A stretch of 23,527 nucleotides of DNA from Candidatus Cloacimonadota bacterium (lineage in GTDB: Bacteria; Cloacimonadota; Cloacimonadia; JGIOTU-2). The notes under the pieces are model-generated. The model was not told where the DNA came from. It did not search any database and saw only the letters and a program-made list of their open reading frames with translations. Below, piece after piece: positions 7,754 through 15,453 of this stretch; the stretch's first letter is position 1; each line of letters begins with the position of its first letter. The translations under genes and the position numbers were made by a program. The stretch spans positions 1-23,527 of the forward strand of contig DRBZ01000010.1 in the NCBI GenBank assembly GCA_011043895.1, in the 5' to 3' direction.

Positions 7754-8692
7754 TTACAGGGCTTTTAATGCAGTAATGACTTTTTCTGCATCTTCAAGAG
7801 TATTGATGTGATACCGATGTGTGTTTCTGCAGATGGCTTTGACCATCCCGGATACAACTTGACCCGGTCCAAATTCAATAAAAGTATCAACACCATTCTC
7901 AATCATATATTCAACCGATCTTACCCACTGAACTGGAGAAATAATTTGCTGAGTTAAATTGTCAATAATTTCGGATTTTTTGGTTTCAGGTTGTGCGGTA
8001 TAATTAGCTACAACAGGAATAATCGTATCCGAAAAATCAATTTTCAGCATTTCTTTATGAAGCCATTCAGCAGATCGTTGAATGAGTGGTGAGTGAAAAG
8101 CACCACCCACAATAAGTTCTACTATTCTCTTTGCACCAGCGTTCTTGCATTCTTCCATCGCCATATCAACAGCTTTTTCCTCCCCACTAATAACAGTTTG
8201 AACTGGAGTATTGAAGTTTGCTGCAACTACCACGCCATCTATATCATCACAAATATTGCGAATAGAAATTCCATCCAAACCAAGAATAGCAGCCATCTTG
8301 TAAGGAGTTCCCTGACTTGCTTCGATCATAAATGTGCCGCGTTTATGCACGAGGTATAATGCATCCTGCCAGTTGAGAGCACCAGAAGCAACAAGAGCTG
8401 TAAATTCTCCAAGTGAATGACCTGCAGTAAAAGCAGGTATGATTTGAATGTGCTGTCTAAAATATTCATGCGCAATTATGCTATGAAGTAAAATCGCGGG
8501 TTGAGTAAACTGAGTCTGTTTTAGTTTTTCTAGGGGGCCATCAAACATGATACTTGTGAGATTAAGGCCGAGCTTTTCATTTGATTCTTCAAAAAAGTGA
8601 CGGTATTCCGGTAGATCATAAAAATCTTTTGCCATACCCACATATTGTGCGCCTTGACCTGGAAAAACAAAGGCAAAGTTTTTTTTCGGCAT
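7754..8692 (-). CDS. fabD: Malonyl-CoA:ACP transacylase
   Basis: This 312-residue acyltransferase moves malonyl from CoA to ACP, supplying extender units to FabH and FabF. The oxyanion motif GQGAQYVGM is at residues 12-20, the nucleophile S93 is in GHSLGE, the malonyl-carboxylate-binding arginine is R118 (HKRGTFM), and the catalytic histidine is H200 in GGAFHSPL. The last G-rich motif EFGPG is near residue 275. Length is typical. The start ATG shares one base with the fabH stop (TAATG), with GAGGT upstream, so the two are translationally coupled. Confidence 0.96.
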   Translation of the reverse strand: MPKKNFAFVFPGQGAQYVGMAKDFYDLPEYRHFFEESNEKLGLNLTSIMFDGPLEKLKQTQFTQPAILLHSIIAHEYFRQHIQIIPAFTAGHSLGEFTALVASGALNWQDALYLVHKRGTFMIEASQGTPYKMAAILGLDGISIRNICDDIDGVVVAANFNTPVQTVISGEEKAVDMAMEECKNAGAKRIVELIVGGAFHSPLIQRSAEWLHKEMLKIDFSDTIIPVVANYTAQPETKKSEIIDNLTQQIISPVQWVRSVEYMIENGVDTFIEFGPGQVVSGMVKAICRNTHRYHINTLEDAEKVITALKAL

Positions 8693-9684
8693 TAATACCT
8701 CAAGAGTACACTACCCCAGGTGAGACCAGCGCCGAATGCATCAAGCACGATGAGGTCACCACGACGTATTCGACCGTCTTCAACTGCTTCTGCAAAAGCA
8801 AGGGGAATACTTGCTGAAGAGGTATTTCCATATTTTTCGATGTTAATAATTACCTGCTGAGGAAGAAGCCTCAGTCGTTTGGCTGTTGCATCAATAATGC
8901 GAAGATTAGCTTGATGAGGGACGAGCCAATCAAGATCTTCACCTGTAAAGCCATTTCTAGTTAGTATTATATCGGCTGCATCTCCCATTGATTTTACGGC
9001 GATTTTAAAGATCTTATTTCCTTCCATGTAGACAGTATGTAGATTTTTTTCAACTGTTTCTTTCGATGCTGGCATGCGCGAACCACCAGCTTCCTGAATT
9101 AAAAGATTTCCATATTTACCATCAGCAGAAATGAATGTGTCGATGATTTCGGAGATTTCACCTTTATGAGCTTCTGTCAGGATTGCAGCTCCTGCTCCAT
9201 CACCGAATAGCACACAAGTTCCTCTGTCTTTCCAATTTGTGATCTTGGTGAGGATTTCCACGCCAGCTACAAGCACATTATGAACAAAACCATTTTGTAA
9301 AAACTGTTTAGCAATTGTTATTGCATATATAAAACCTGAACAACCAGCTGAGATATCAAACGCGGGACAACCATGAATGCCAAGTTTACTTTGCACAATA
9401 CATGCAGTAGATGGAAAAGGATGGTCACCCGTCACAGTAGCGATAACTATCAGATCGATATCACGGGCTTTGATGGAAGATTTTTTCAACGCTTTCTCAG
9501 CTGCTTCATATACGAGATCAGATGCAGCGGTATTTTCATTAGAAATTCTACGCTCGACCATACCGGTACGAGTTCTGATCCATTCATCTGAGGTATCAAC
9601 GATCTTCTCAAGATCAGCATTAGAAAGGACCTTTTCAGGTGTCGCTTTTGCTATACTGTCGATCTTAACTCTATGTTCACTCAT
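8692..9684 (-). CDS. fabH: 3-oxoacyl-ACP synthase III
   Basis: This 330-residue KAS III initiates fatty-acid synthesis by condensing an acyl-CoA primer with malonyl-ACP. The catalytic triad is C115 (SAGCSGF), H257 (VPHQANLRI) and N287 (KYGNTSSASIPLA). The conserved WIRTRTGM is near residue 35-42 and GDGAGA near 161-166. Whether it prefers acetyl or branched primers cannot be read from the sequence. The start lies 1 bp after the plsX stop, with GGAG inside the last plsX codons; the stop overlaps fabD by one base. Very secure. Confidence 0.96.
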   Translation of the reverse strand: MSEHRVKIDSIAKATPEKVLSNADLEKIVDTSDEWIRTRTGMVERRISNENTAASDLVYEAAEKALKKSSIKARDIDLIVIATVTGDHPFPSTACIVQSKLGIHGCPAFDISAGCSGFIYAITIAKQFLQNGFVHNVLVAGVEILTKITNWKDRGTCVLFGDGAGAAILTEAHKGEISEIIDTFISADGKYGNLLIQEAGGSRMPASKETVEKNLHTVYMEGNKIFKIAVKSMGDAADIILTRNGFTGEDLDWLVPHQANLRIIDATAKRLRLLPQQVIINIEKYGNTSSASIPLAFAEAVEDGRIRRGDLIVLDAFGAGLTWGSVLLRY

Positions 9685-9685
9685 G

Positions 9686-10690
9686 TTACGACTCCATTTT
9701 ATGTTTGTAATAATCCTTGATATGACTCAAAAATTGTGATTTTTTCGAAAAACTTGCAAATTTAATGGCATTGGAGATCGCTTTTGCATTGGATCTACCA
9801 TGAGCGATAATAGTGATTTCATTGACTCCAAGGAGGAATCCTCCTCCGTATTCAGAATAATCTAACTTTTTCTTTAAATATCTGTAAGCAGGATAAGATA
9901 AGACAGCACCAATCTTTGCTATCCAATCTTCTTCAAAATACTGCTTCAATATTCCGAATAATGAAAATGCTACTCCTTCAACAGTCTTGAGAATGATGTT
10001 ACCAATAAAGCCATCCGAAATAATGACATCGGCAATACCTTTAAGAATATCTTTGCCTTCAATGTTACCAATAAAATTGAGATTTTTCATTTTCTCAAGA
10101 CGAGCATGTGCTTCGATTGTAACTTCATTTCCCTTTTTTCTTTCTTCACCGATATTGATCAAAGCAACCCGGGGATTTTTCTTTTTCTGGAAGTATGCGG
10201 AATAGATACTTCCCATTTCTGCAAATTGAATAAGATTATCAGCATTACAGTCCACATTTGCACCGACATCAAGTAAAATTTCGGGTTCTTTCTGAGTCGG
10301 TAATGAAATTGCGAGAGCAGGTCTGAGAACTCCCTTAATACGTCCGAAATATAATAAAGAAGCAGCCATCACAGCACCTGTTGATCCAGCGCTTACCAGG
10401 GCATCTGCTTCATGTTCTTTAACTATTGAAAGTGCTTTCATAAGTGAAGAATTCGGCTTCTTCTTGAGTTCAGCAACGGGTTTTTCAGAAGGATCGATTA
10501 CATCAGGAGCATCGACTACAGTGATAGTACCTTTTGGGTAATAGTACTTTTCCAGTTCGTTCTCAAGTAAGTCGCTTTTGCCGACAAGGAAAATTTTCGA
10601 GCAGCATTTGTAATTAATAGCATTAACGGCTCCCTCGACTTCTGGAAAAGGAGCTTTATCACTCCCGAATGCATCAACTGCAATTCTCAT
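9686..10690 (-). CDS. plsX: Phosphate acyltransferase
   Basis: This 334-residue protein is PlsX, which converts acyl-ACP to acyl-phosphate, the acyl donor for PlsY in phosphatidic acid synthesis. Family features are the N-terminal MRIAVDAFGSDKAP (usual form DAMGGDxAP, so slightly divergent here), VDAPDVIDPSEKP near residue 60-72, SAGSTGAVMAA near 101-111, LLDVGANVDC near 140-149, and a C-terminal GGGFLLGVN. Length is typical. It starts 3 bp after rpmF and ends 1 bp before fabH, the classical rpmF-plsX-fabH linkage. PlsY is not present in the window. Confidence 0.95.
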   Translation of the reverse strand: MRIAVDAFGSDKAPFPEVEGAVNAINYKCCSKIFLVGKSDLLENELEKYYYPKGTITVVDAPDVIDPSEKPVAELKKKPNSSLMKALSIVKEHEADALVSAGSTGAVMAASLLYFGRIKGVLRPALAISLPTQKEPEILLDVGANVDCNADNLIQFAEMGSIYSAYFQKKKNPRVALINIGEERKKGNEVTIEAHARLEKMKNLNFIGNIEGKDILKGIADVIISDGFIGNIILKTVEGVAFSLFGILKQYFEEDWIAKIGAVLSYPAYRYLKKKLDYSEYGGGFLLGVNEITIIAHGRSNAKAISNAIKFASFSKKSQFLSHIKDYYKHKMES

Positions 10691-10693
10691 ATA

Positions 10694-10876
10694 TTATTCG
10701 GAAATAGTTATTACTTTCTTTCCTCTGTAAAAACCACAATGTGGACAAGCATAATGGGGACGCATGGTCTCACCACAGTTTGAGCACTTGATCAAGGGCT
10801 CTGCCTTAGCTTTATAATGAGTTCGACGCTTACGGCCTTTTGATTTTGACCTTTTCTGTTTAGGTACAATAGGCAT
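10694..10876 (-). CDS. rpmF: 50S ribosomal protein L32
   Basis: This 60-residue basic protein has the L32 N-terminus (MPIVPKQKRSKSKGRKRRTH) and a zinc-ribbon formed by C31, C34, C44 and C47 (CSNC...CPHC), so it is the zinc-binding (C+) form. The ATG has a strong GGAGG at 10883-10887. It is the first gene of the fatty-acid string, as in many bacteria where rpmF precedes plsX and fabH. The small gene yceD (DUF177), which commonly precedes rpmF, is absent; a 159-bp gap and the phosphorylase gene lie there instead. Confidence 0.96.
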   Translation of the reverse strand: MPIVPKQKRSKSKGRKRRTHYKAKAEPLIKCSNCGETMRPHYACPHCGFYRGKKVITISE

Positions 10877-10929
10877 CGAGAACCTCCGTATTATTTACAC
10901 GTATAAGTGTCTTTATTTATATGAATTTA

Positions 10930-10959
10930 CGAAATTTTCGGGTGATAAATTTGTGTCAA
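10930..10959 (-). promoter_or_regulatory. Possible promoter upstream of rpmF-fab operon
   Basis: The minus strand carries a perfect TTGACA (10954-10959) in the 159-bp gap before rpmF. At 16-18 nt spacing only weak -10 sequences (AAATTT, AATTTC) are found. The gap is the largest between two genes in this half of the window and the rpmF ribosome site follows, so a promoter here is likely, but the exact -10 is uncertain. No convincing terminator for the upstream gene was found in the gap: only a weak AT-only pairing (ATTCAT/ATGAAT) is visible. Confidence 0.35.
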
Positions 10960-11035
10960 GTTTAACAAAATTCATCATGGTTAATGAATATCATCGTTTT
11001 TCAAAGGTTTCGGTTAATTTAGAGAGTTTTCTTCC

Positions 11036-12343
11036 CTACTGGTTAAATGAACCTAAAATCCTGCTTTCTACTTTTACTTTGTGATTTGTGATAATAAAGC
11101 TTCTCAAAATATCTTTCGCTGCCTTCTCTCCCATATCATTATCATAGTAGAGTTCTGCAATTGGCTCTCCTTTCTGGACCTGATCTCCTTCTGTTTTAAA
11201 AAGTTTAAGTCCAGAAGCATAATCAAGATCATCATCCATTTTCTTGCGTCCAGCTCTCACATCTATTAGGGCATAACCGATGTCTCGACTCAAAATTTTC
11301 TTAATGTATCCGGATTCTTTGGCATTAATAACTAATTTGTGTTTTGATTGTGGAAGGATCGAATAATCATCAATCACCGATGGATTTCCCTTTTGTAATT
11401 CGATAAATTTTTGAAATCGCCTGAGTGCTTTTCCTGAAGAGATTGCCTTATCGATCAATTGAGAAGCGTGATTTCTATCTTTTACAACATCTGTCATTAG
11501 CAACATGTCTTCTACCAACCTGTACGTTATTTCTTTCAGATCAGATGCCATATTACCTTTTAAGAATTCAATTGATTCTATTACTTCAAGACCATTACCA
11601 ATATACATTCCAAGAGGTGTGTCCATATCAGTATAATTAATACGGATTTTTTTATTGAATTTTTTTGCAACATAAGTAAGCATATACGCCAATTCTTTAG
11701 CACGTTTCATAGTACCTATAAAAGCGCCATGCCCAACTTTGAGGTCTATCACCAGCCCATCTATACCAGATGCGATCTTCTTGCTCATGATACTCGCAGT
11801 GATGAGCGGAATACTCTCAACTGTGCCCGTTACATCTCTTAGTGCATAGATTTTTCTGTCTGCTGGAACGATCTTATCTGATTGGCTAATGATTGCATAG
11901 CCATTTTCTTTAATGATAGTTTTGAATCGTTCTATCGAGATCTGTGTGATAAATCCTGGTATTGATTCAAGTTTATCGAGTGTGCCGCCAGTATGGCCAA
12001 GTCCTCTACCAGAAATCATCGGAACTTTTACGCCACATTCAGCTGCGATAGGTGCAAGGATCAGCGATATTTTATCTCCCACACCGCCTGTGCTGTGTTT
12101 GTCTATATATTTTCCATCTTGATTTGTAAAAACTATGCTTATCCCCGATTTGATATATTCATCTGTTAGATAGTATACCTCCTCTTCGCTCATACCATTA
12201 AAAACGATCGCCATAAGCATTGCGGACATCTGATAATCAGTAACTTTACTGTTTTTAATATATTCTGAGATGAAATAATGGATTTCTTTTCGAGTAAGAG
12301 AATGGTTATCACGTTTTTTAATTATAAGCTTTGAAGGATTCAT
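11036..12343 (-). CDS. Thymidine/pyrimidine-nucleoside phosphorylase
   Basis: This 435-residue enzyme cleaves pyrimidine nucleosides with phosphate to base and (deoxy)ribose-1-phosphate in nucleoside salvage. The phosphate-binding DKHSTGGVGDK is at residues 81-91, SGRGLGHTGGTLDKLE at 111-126, and the substrate residues R169, S184 and K188 correspond to R171, S186 and K190 of E. coli DeoA. The C-terminal barrel-sandwich (PYNP_C) domain shows GDQVQKGEPIAELYY. Sequence alone does not separate thymidine phosphorylase (deoA) from the broader pyrimidine-nucleoside phosphorylase (pdp), so no symbol is given. The usual VGSGAF loop reads VGHGAF (H205). The ATG is 2 bp after the lipoprotein stop, without a strong Shine-Dalgarno. 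Confidence 0.93.
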   Translation of the reverse strand: MNPSKLIIKKRDNHSLTRKEIHYFISEYIKNSKVTDYQMSAMLMAIVFNGMSEEEVYYLTDEYIKSGISIVFTNQDGKYIDKHSTGGVGDKISLILAPIAAECGVKVPMISGRGLGHTGGTLDKLESIPGFITQISIERFKTIIKENGYAIISQSDKIVPADRKIYALRDVTGTVESIPLITASIMSKKIASGIDGLVIDLKVGHGAFIGTMKRAKELAYMLTYVAKKFNKKIRINYTDMDTPLGMYIGNGLEVIESIEFLKGNMASDLKEITYRLVEDMLLMTDVVKDRNHASQLIDKAISSGKALRRFQKFIELQKGNPSVIDDYSILPQSKHKLVINAKESGYIKKILSRDIGYALIDVRAGRKKMDDDLDYASGLKLFKTEGDQVQKGEPIAELYYDNDMGEKAAKDILRSFIITNHKVKVESRILGSFNQ

Positions 12344-12345
12344 AC

Positions 12346-12936
12346 TTATTTAGTTATCAGAAATTCCATTACATCTTCATTATAGAAGATCTTGAGGACA
12401 GCTTGCTTTTTGAAATCCACTCGCTCAAAGAACAAGTAACCACTTTCCTGTGCTTGAGGACGGATAGGTTCGTATTGAAAAGCTTTAAGCATAATGTTCC
12501 TGATACCTTCGAGCCGAATTTCATATTCTTCTCTTAATTCTTCTTTGTTGTTATCATCAAAATTCATAAAGTAATTGAGATCAAAGTACTGATTATCTCC
12601 ATACATGATCTTCACAACCTCTTGGGGTCCAAAGATTGCATATTGTTCGCCTTTATCATCAAGAAGTGCAAAAGAACTTTTGGAAATATCCATCATCCTA
12701 TTTGTCTTATTCCGCAATATCACATGAAATACCATGAAATAGGTTTCGAGATTAGAGGGTGGATCATTCCAGCTTGCGGGTTCGATTGCAATATCATAGT
12801 CCTTTTTACTTATAACTGCATAGGATTCCTGAATTTTGACATTATGAGTTCTAATGGGTATGATCTTTGGAGCACATGCGTTGAAAAAAAGCATGAAACA
12901 ACAAAGAATAAATATTTTATACATGCTACTCTTCAT
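12346..12936 (-). CDS. Putative lipoprotein, unknown function
   Basis: From the ATG at 12936 the product is 196 residues. It begins with a lipoprotein-type signal: basic start, hydrophobic stretch IFILCCFMLFF, and a lipobox-like FNAC with the lipidation cysteine at C21. Phe at -3 and Asn at -2 are less usual than Leu/Ala/Ser. The mature part is beta-rich with a segment like extracellular Ig-fold DUF4352-type domains (FHVILRNKTNRMMDIS, FALLDDKGEQY), an inference from pattern only. A longer frame from a GTG at 12990 would overlap gyrA by 53 bp and spoil the signal peptide, so I reject it. The chosen ATG lies 1 bp after the gyrA stop; an internal ATG at 12924 is a further alternative. Confidence 0.7.
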   Translation of the reverse strand: MKSSMYKIFILCCFMLFFNACAPKIIPIRTHNVKIQESYAVISKKDYDIAIEPASWNDPPSNLETYFMVFHVILRNKTNRMMDISKSSFALLDDKGEQYAIFGPQEVVKIMYGDNQYFDLNYFMNFDDNNKEELREEYEIRLEGIRNIMLKAFQYEPIRPQAQESGYLFFERVDFKKQAVLKIFYNEDVMEFLITK

Positions 12937-12937
12937 C

Positions 12938-15442
12938 CTATTCTTCAGTTTCTTCGCTATCGTTGATGTCTTTTTCGTTAAGATTTTCACTCATTTCTTC
13001 ATCAATTTCAATTTCTTCTTCTTCATGTGCGACACGAGTCACATCGGTGACTTTATCACCTTCATTCAAAGTGATAAGGCGCATTCCCTGAGTATTCCTA
13101 CTTATTATGGAAATGCTGCCTACATGCTGTCTGATAACTTTGCCAGAGTTGGTAATGATAATAAGATCATCATCATCTACGACTTCTTTCACACTTACAA
13201 GATAGCCATTTCGCGCTGTTGTCTTCATGGTTATGACACCCATACTTCCTCGCTTTGTAGCGCGATAGTCAGCAATAGGTGTGCGTTTTCCATATCCATT
13301 TTCACTTATGGAGAGTAGTGTTCCTTCTCTTTTTACCACCACCATGGAAACGACTTCATCATCACCACGCAATCGTATGCCGATCACGCCCTGAGAATTT
13401 CTACCCTGGGGACGTACGTCAGTTTCGTGGAACCTATTGCTAAAACCTTTCTTTGTCGCGAGAATTATATCATTGTTACCCTCAGTAATTTGTGCATCAA
13501 TCAACTCGTCACCTTCAATGAGTTTAATTGCTATGATACCACCAACTCGGGGATGAGAGTATGCTGCAAGTTCTGTCTTTTTGATGATCCCATTCTTGGT
13601 CACAATAGTCACAAAGTGCGGTAAATCGAAATCACGAGCTGTCACATAAGCTTCAATATGTTCATCACGTTCAAGTTGAAGCAAATTTACAATAGCTTTT
13701 CCACGGGCTAACCTTCCAACCCTGGGTATTCTGTGTACCTTGAGCCAGTGACACTTACCAAGATCTGTGAAGAAAAGGATGTACGCATGAGTTGATGCAA
13801 CAAATATACTTTCGATAAAGTCTTCTTCTTTAAGGTTCGTGCCAGTAAGTCCTTTTCCACCTCGTTGCTGCTTTCTGTAAGTTCTTATCGGAAGGCGTTT
13901 TATATATCCTTCGTGAGAAATAGTTACAACCATCTCTTCATCAGCAATCATATCTTCAGTTTCAATATCAGCCGAACCTTCAAGAATCGCAGAGCGGCGG
14001 TCATCCTGATAGCGTTTTTTGATATCTATCAATTCATCTTTTATTATGCCCATTCTCTTTGATCGGATTTCAAGAATACTTTTCAACTCTTCGATAGTTT
14101 TTACCAGTTCACGGTATTCCTGTTCGATCTTCTCGCGTTCCATACCCGTGAGTTTTTGTAATCTCATTTCGAGGATTGCCTTTGCCTGTATCTCTGAAAA
14201 ACCAAATTTCTTCTGAAGATTTTCATTTGCCTCGGGAGTGCTATTCGATGCTTTAATGGTTGCGATAATATCATCGATATTGTCAAGAGCAATCCTGAAT
14301 CCCTCAAGAATGTGTAATCTTTTCTCTGCATTATCAAGCTGATATTGTGTTCTGCGGACAACTACCTCATGCCTGAAGTCGATATAATGTTGAAGTAGTT
14401 CCTTCATGTTCAGAACTTTTGGAATCCCATAAACAAGTGTTCTGTTATTGACTACAAAACTTTCCTGAAGCTGGGAATATTTATATAACTTTTTCAAAAC
14501 AGAATCAGCGTCATAATTACGTTTTACTGATATCACCAGACGCATTCCCTGTCGTCCTGATTCATCACGAATGTCGCTGATTCCTTCAATACGTTTATCT
14601 TTTACTAATTTCACGATCTTATCGATGAGCAGTGTTTTGTTAAGTTGATATGGCAGTTCAGTAACAACAATTGCTTCCTGACCATTATTTTTTGTCTCGA
14701 TCGAAGCCCTACCTCGTATGATGATCTTACCATATCCGGTTTTGAAATAATCCATTATACCAGTCTTTCCGATGATATAGCCACCAGTTGGAAAATCAGG
14801 ACCTTTGATATATTTCATGAGGTCAAGGGGTTCCATTTCAGGATTATCGATGAGAGCACATAATGCATCGCAGGTTTCTGCAATATTATGTGGGGGCATA
14901 TTAGTAGCCATACCTACTGCGATACCTGAAGAGCCATTGACTATTAAATTTGGAAATTTTGACGGAAAGACTTTTGGCTCTTGTCGTGTATCATCATAAT
15001 TTGCCTGAAAACCTACAGTTTCCTTGTCGAGATCAGACATGAGGTCCACAGCAGCCTGATGTAGTCTTGCTTCTGTATAACGCATTGCTGCAGGTGGATC
15101 ACCATCCTGGGAGCCAAAGTTACCCTGACCATGTACAAGCAAATAACGCATACTCCATTCCTGAGCCATTCTCACAAGTGTAGGATATATAACCTGCTCA
15201 CCATGCGGATGGTAATTACCAGAAGTGTCACCGCAGATCTTTGCGCATTTTCGAAAACCCTTCCCAGGTTCGAGTTTAAGTTCATGCATCGCATATAAGA
15301 TACGTCTTTGAGAAGGTTTAAGTCCATCGCGAACATCGGGGAGTGCACGTGACACGATCACACTCATCGAATATTCAAGATACGCTTTCTTCAGTACGTC
15401 ATCAATTTCAATCGGTTCAATTCTTGATCTATCGTGAATCAT
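12938..15442 (-). CDS. gyrA: DNA gyrase subunit A
   Basis: This 834-residue protein is the DNA-cleaving and -wrapping subunit of gyrase. The catalytic tyrosine is Y122 (AAMRYTEAR), at the same number as in E. coli. The C-terminal domain has a GyrA-box variant QQRGGKG near residue 525 (canonical QRRGGKG), which supports gyrase rather than topoisomerase IV. The protein ends in an acidic tail rich in Glu/Asp. At the quinolone-contact positions, E. coli S83 and D87 are replaced by Q83 and P87 (HGEQVIYPT). GGAGG precedes the ATG, which lies 11 bp after gyrB. The pair is in the order gyrB-gyrA. Confidence 0.97.
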   Translation of the reverse strand: MIHDRSRIEPIEIDDVLKKAYLEYSMSVIVSRALPDVRDGLKPSQRRILYAMHELKLEPGKGFRKCAKICGDTSGNYHPHGEQVIYPTLVRMAQEWSMRYLLVHGQGNFGSQDGDPPAAMRYTEARLHQAAVDLMSDLDKETVGFQANYDDTRQEPKVFPSKFPNLIVNGSSGIAVGMATNMPPHNIAETCDALCALIDNPEMEPLDLMKYIKGPDFPTGGYIIGKTGIMDYFKTGYGKIIIRGRASIETKNNGQEAIVVTELPYQLNKTLLIDKIVKLVKDKRIEGISDIRDESGRQGMRLVISVKRNYDADSVLKKLYKYSQLQESFVVNNRTLVYGIPKVLNMKELLQHYIDFRHEVVVRRTQYQLDNAEKRLHILEGFRIALDNIDDIIATIKASNSTPEANENLQKKFGFSEIQAKAILEMRLQKLTGMEREKIEQEYRELVKTIEELKSILEIRSKRMGIIKDELIDIKKRYQDDRRSAILEGSADIETEDMIADEEMVVTISHEGYIKRLPIRTYRKQQRGGKGLTGTNLKEEDFIESIFVASTHAYILFFTDLGKCHWLKVHRIPRVGRLARGKAIVNLLQLERDEHIEAYVTARDFDLPHFVTIVTKNGIIKKTELAAYSHPRVGGIIAIKLIEGDELIDAQITEGNNDIILATKKGFSNRFHETDVRPQGRNSQGVIGIRLRGDDEVVSMVVVKREGTLLSISENGYGKRTPIADYRATKRGSMGVITMKTTARNGYLVSVKEVVDDDDLIIITNSGKVIRQHVGSISIISRNTQGMRLITLNEGDKVTDVTRVAHEEEEIEIDEEMSENLNEKDINDSEETEE

Positions 15443-15453
15443 GTATCCTCCAG

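Noticed and set aside
10895..10908. ACAC-N6-GTGT dyad near rpmF as a fatty-acid regulator operator
   Set aside because: The arms are only 4 bp and do not match the FapR or FabR site patterns; chance occurrence is likely.
12854..13318. Plus-strand open frame of 154 codons opposite the lipoprotein/gyrA junction
   Set aside because: It lies antisense to the well-supported gyrA 3' end, has a low-complexity Phe-rich composition and no recognisable domain.
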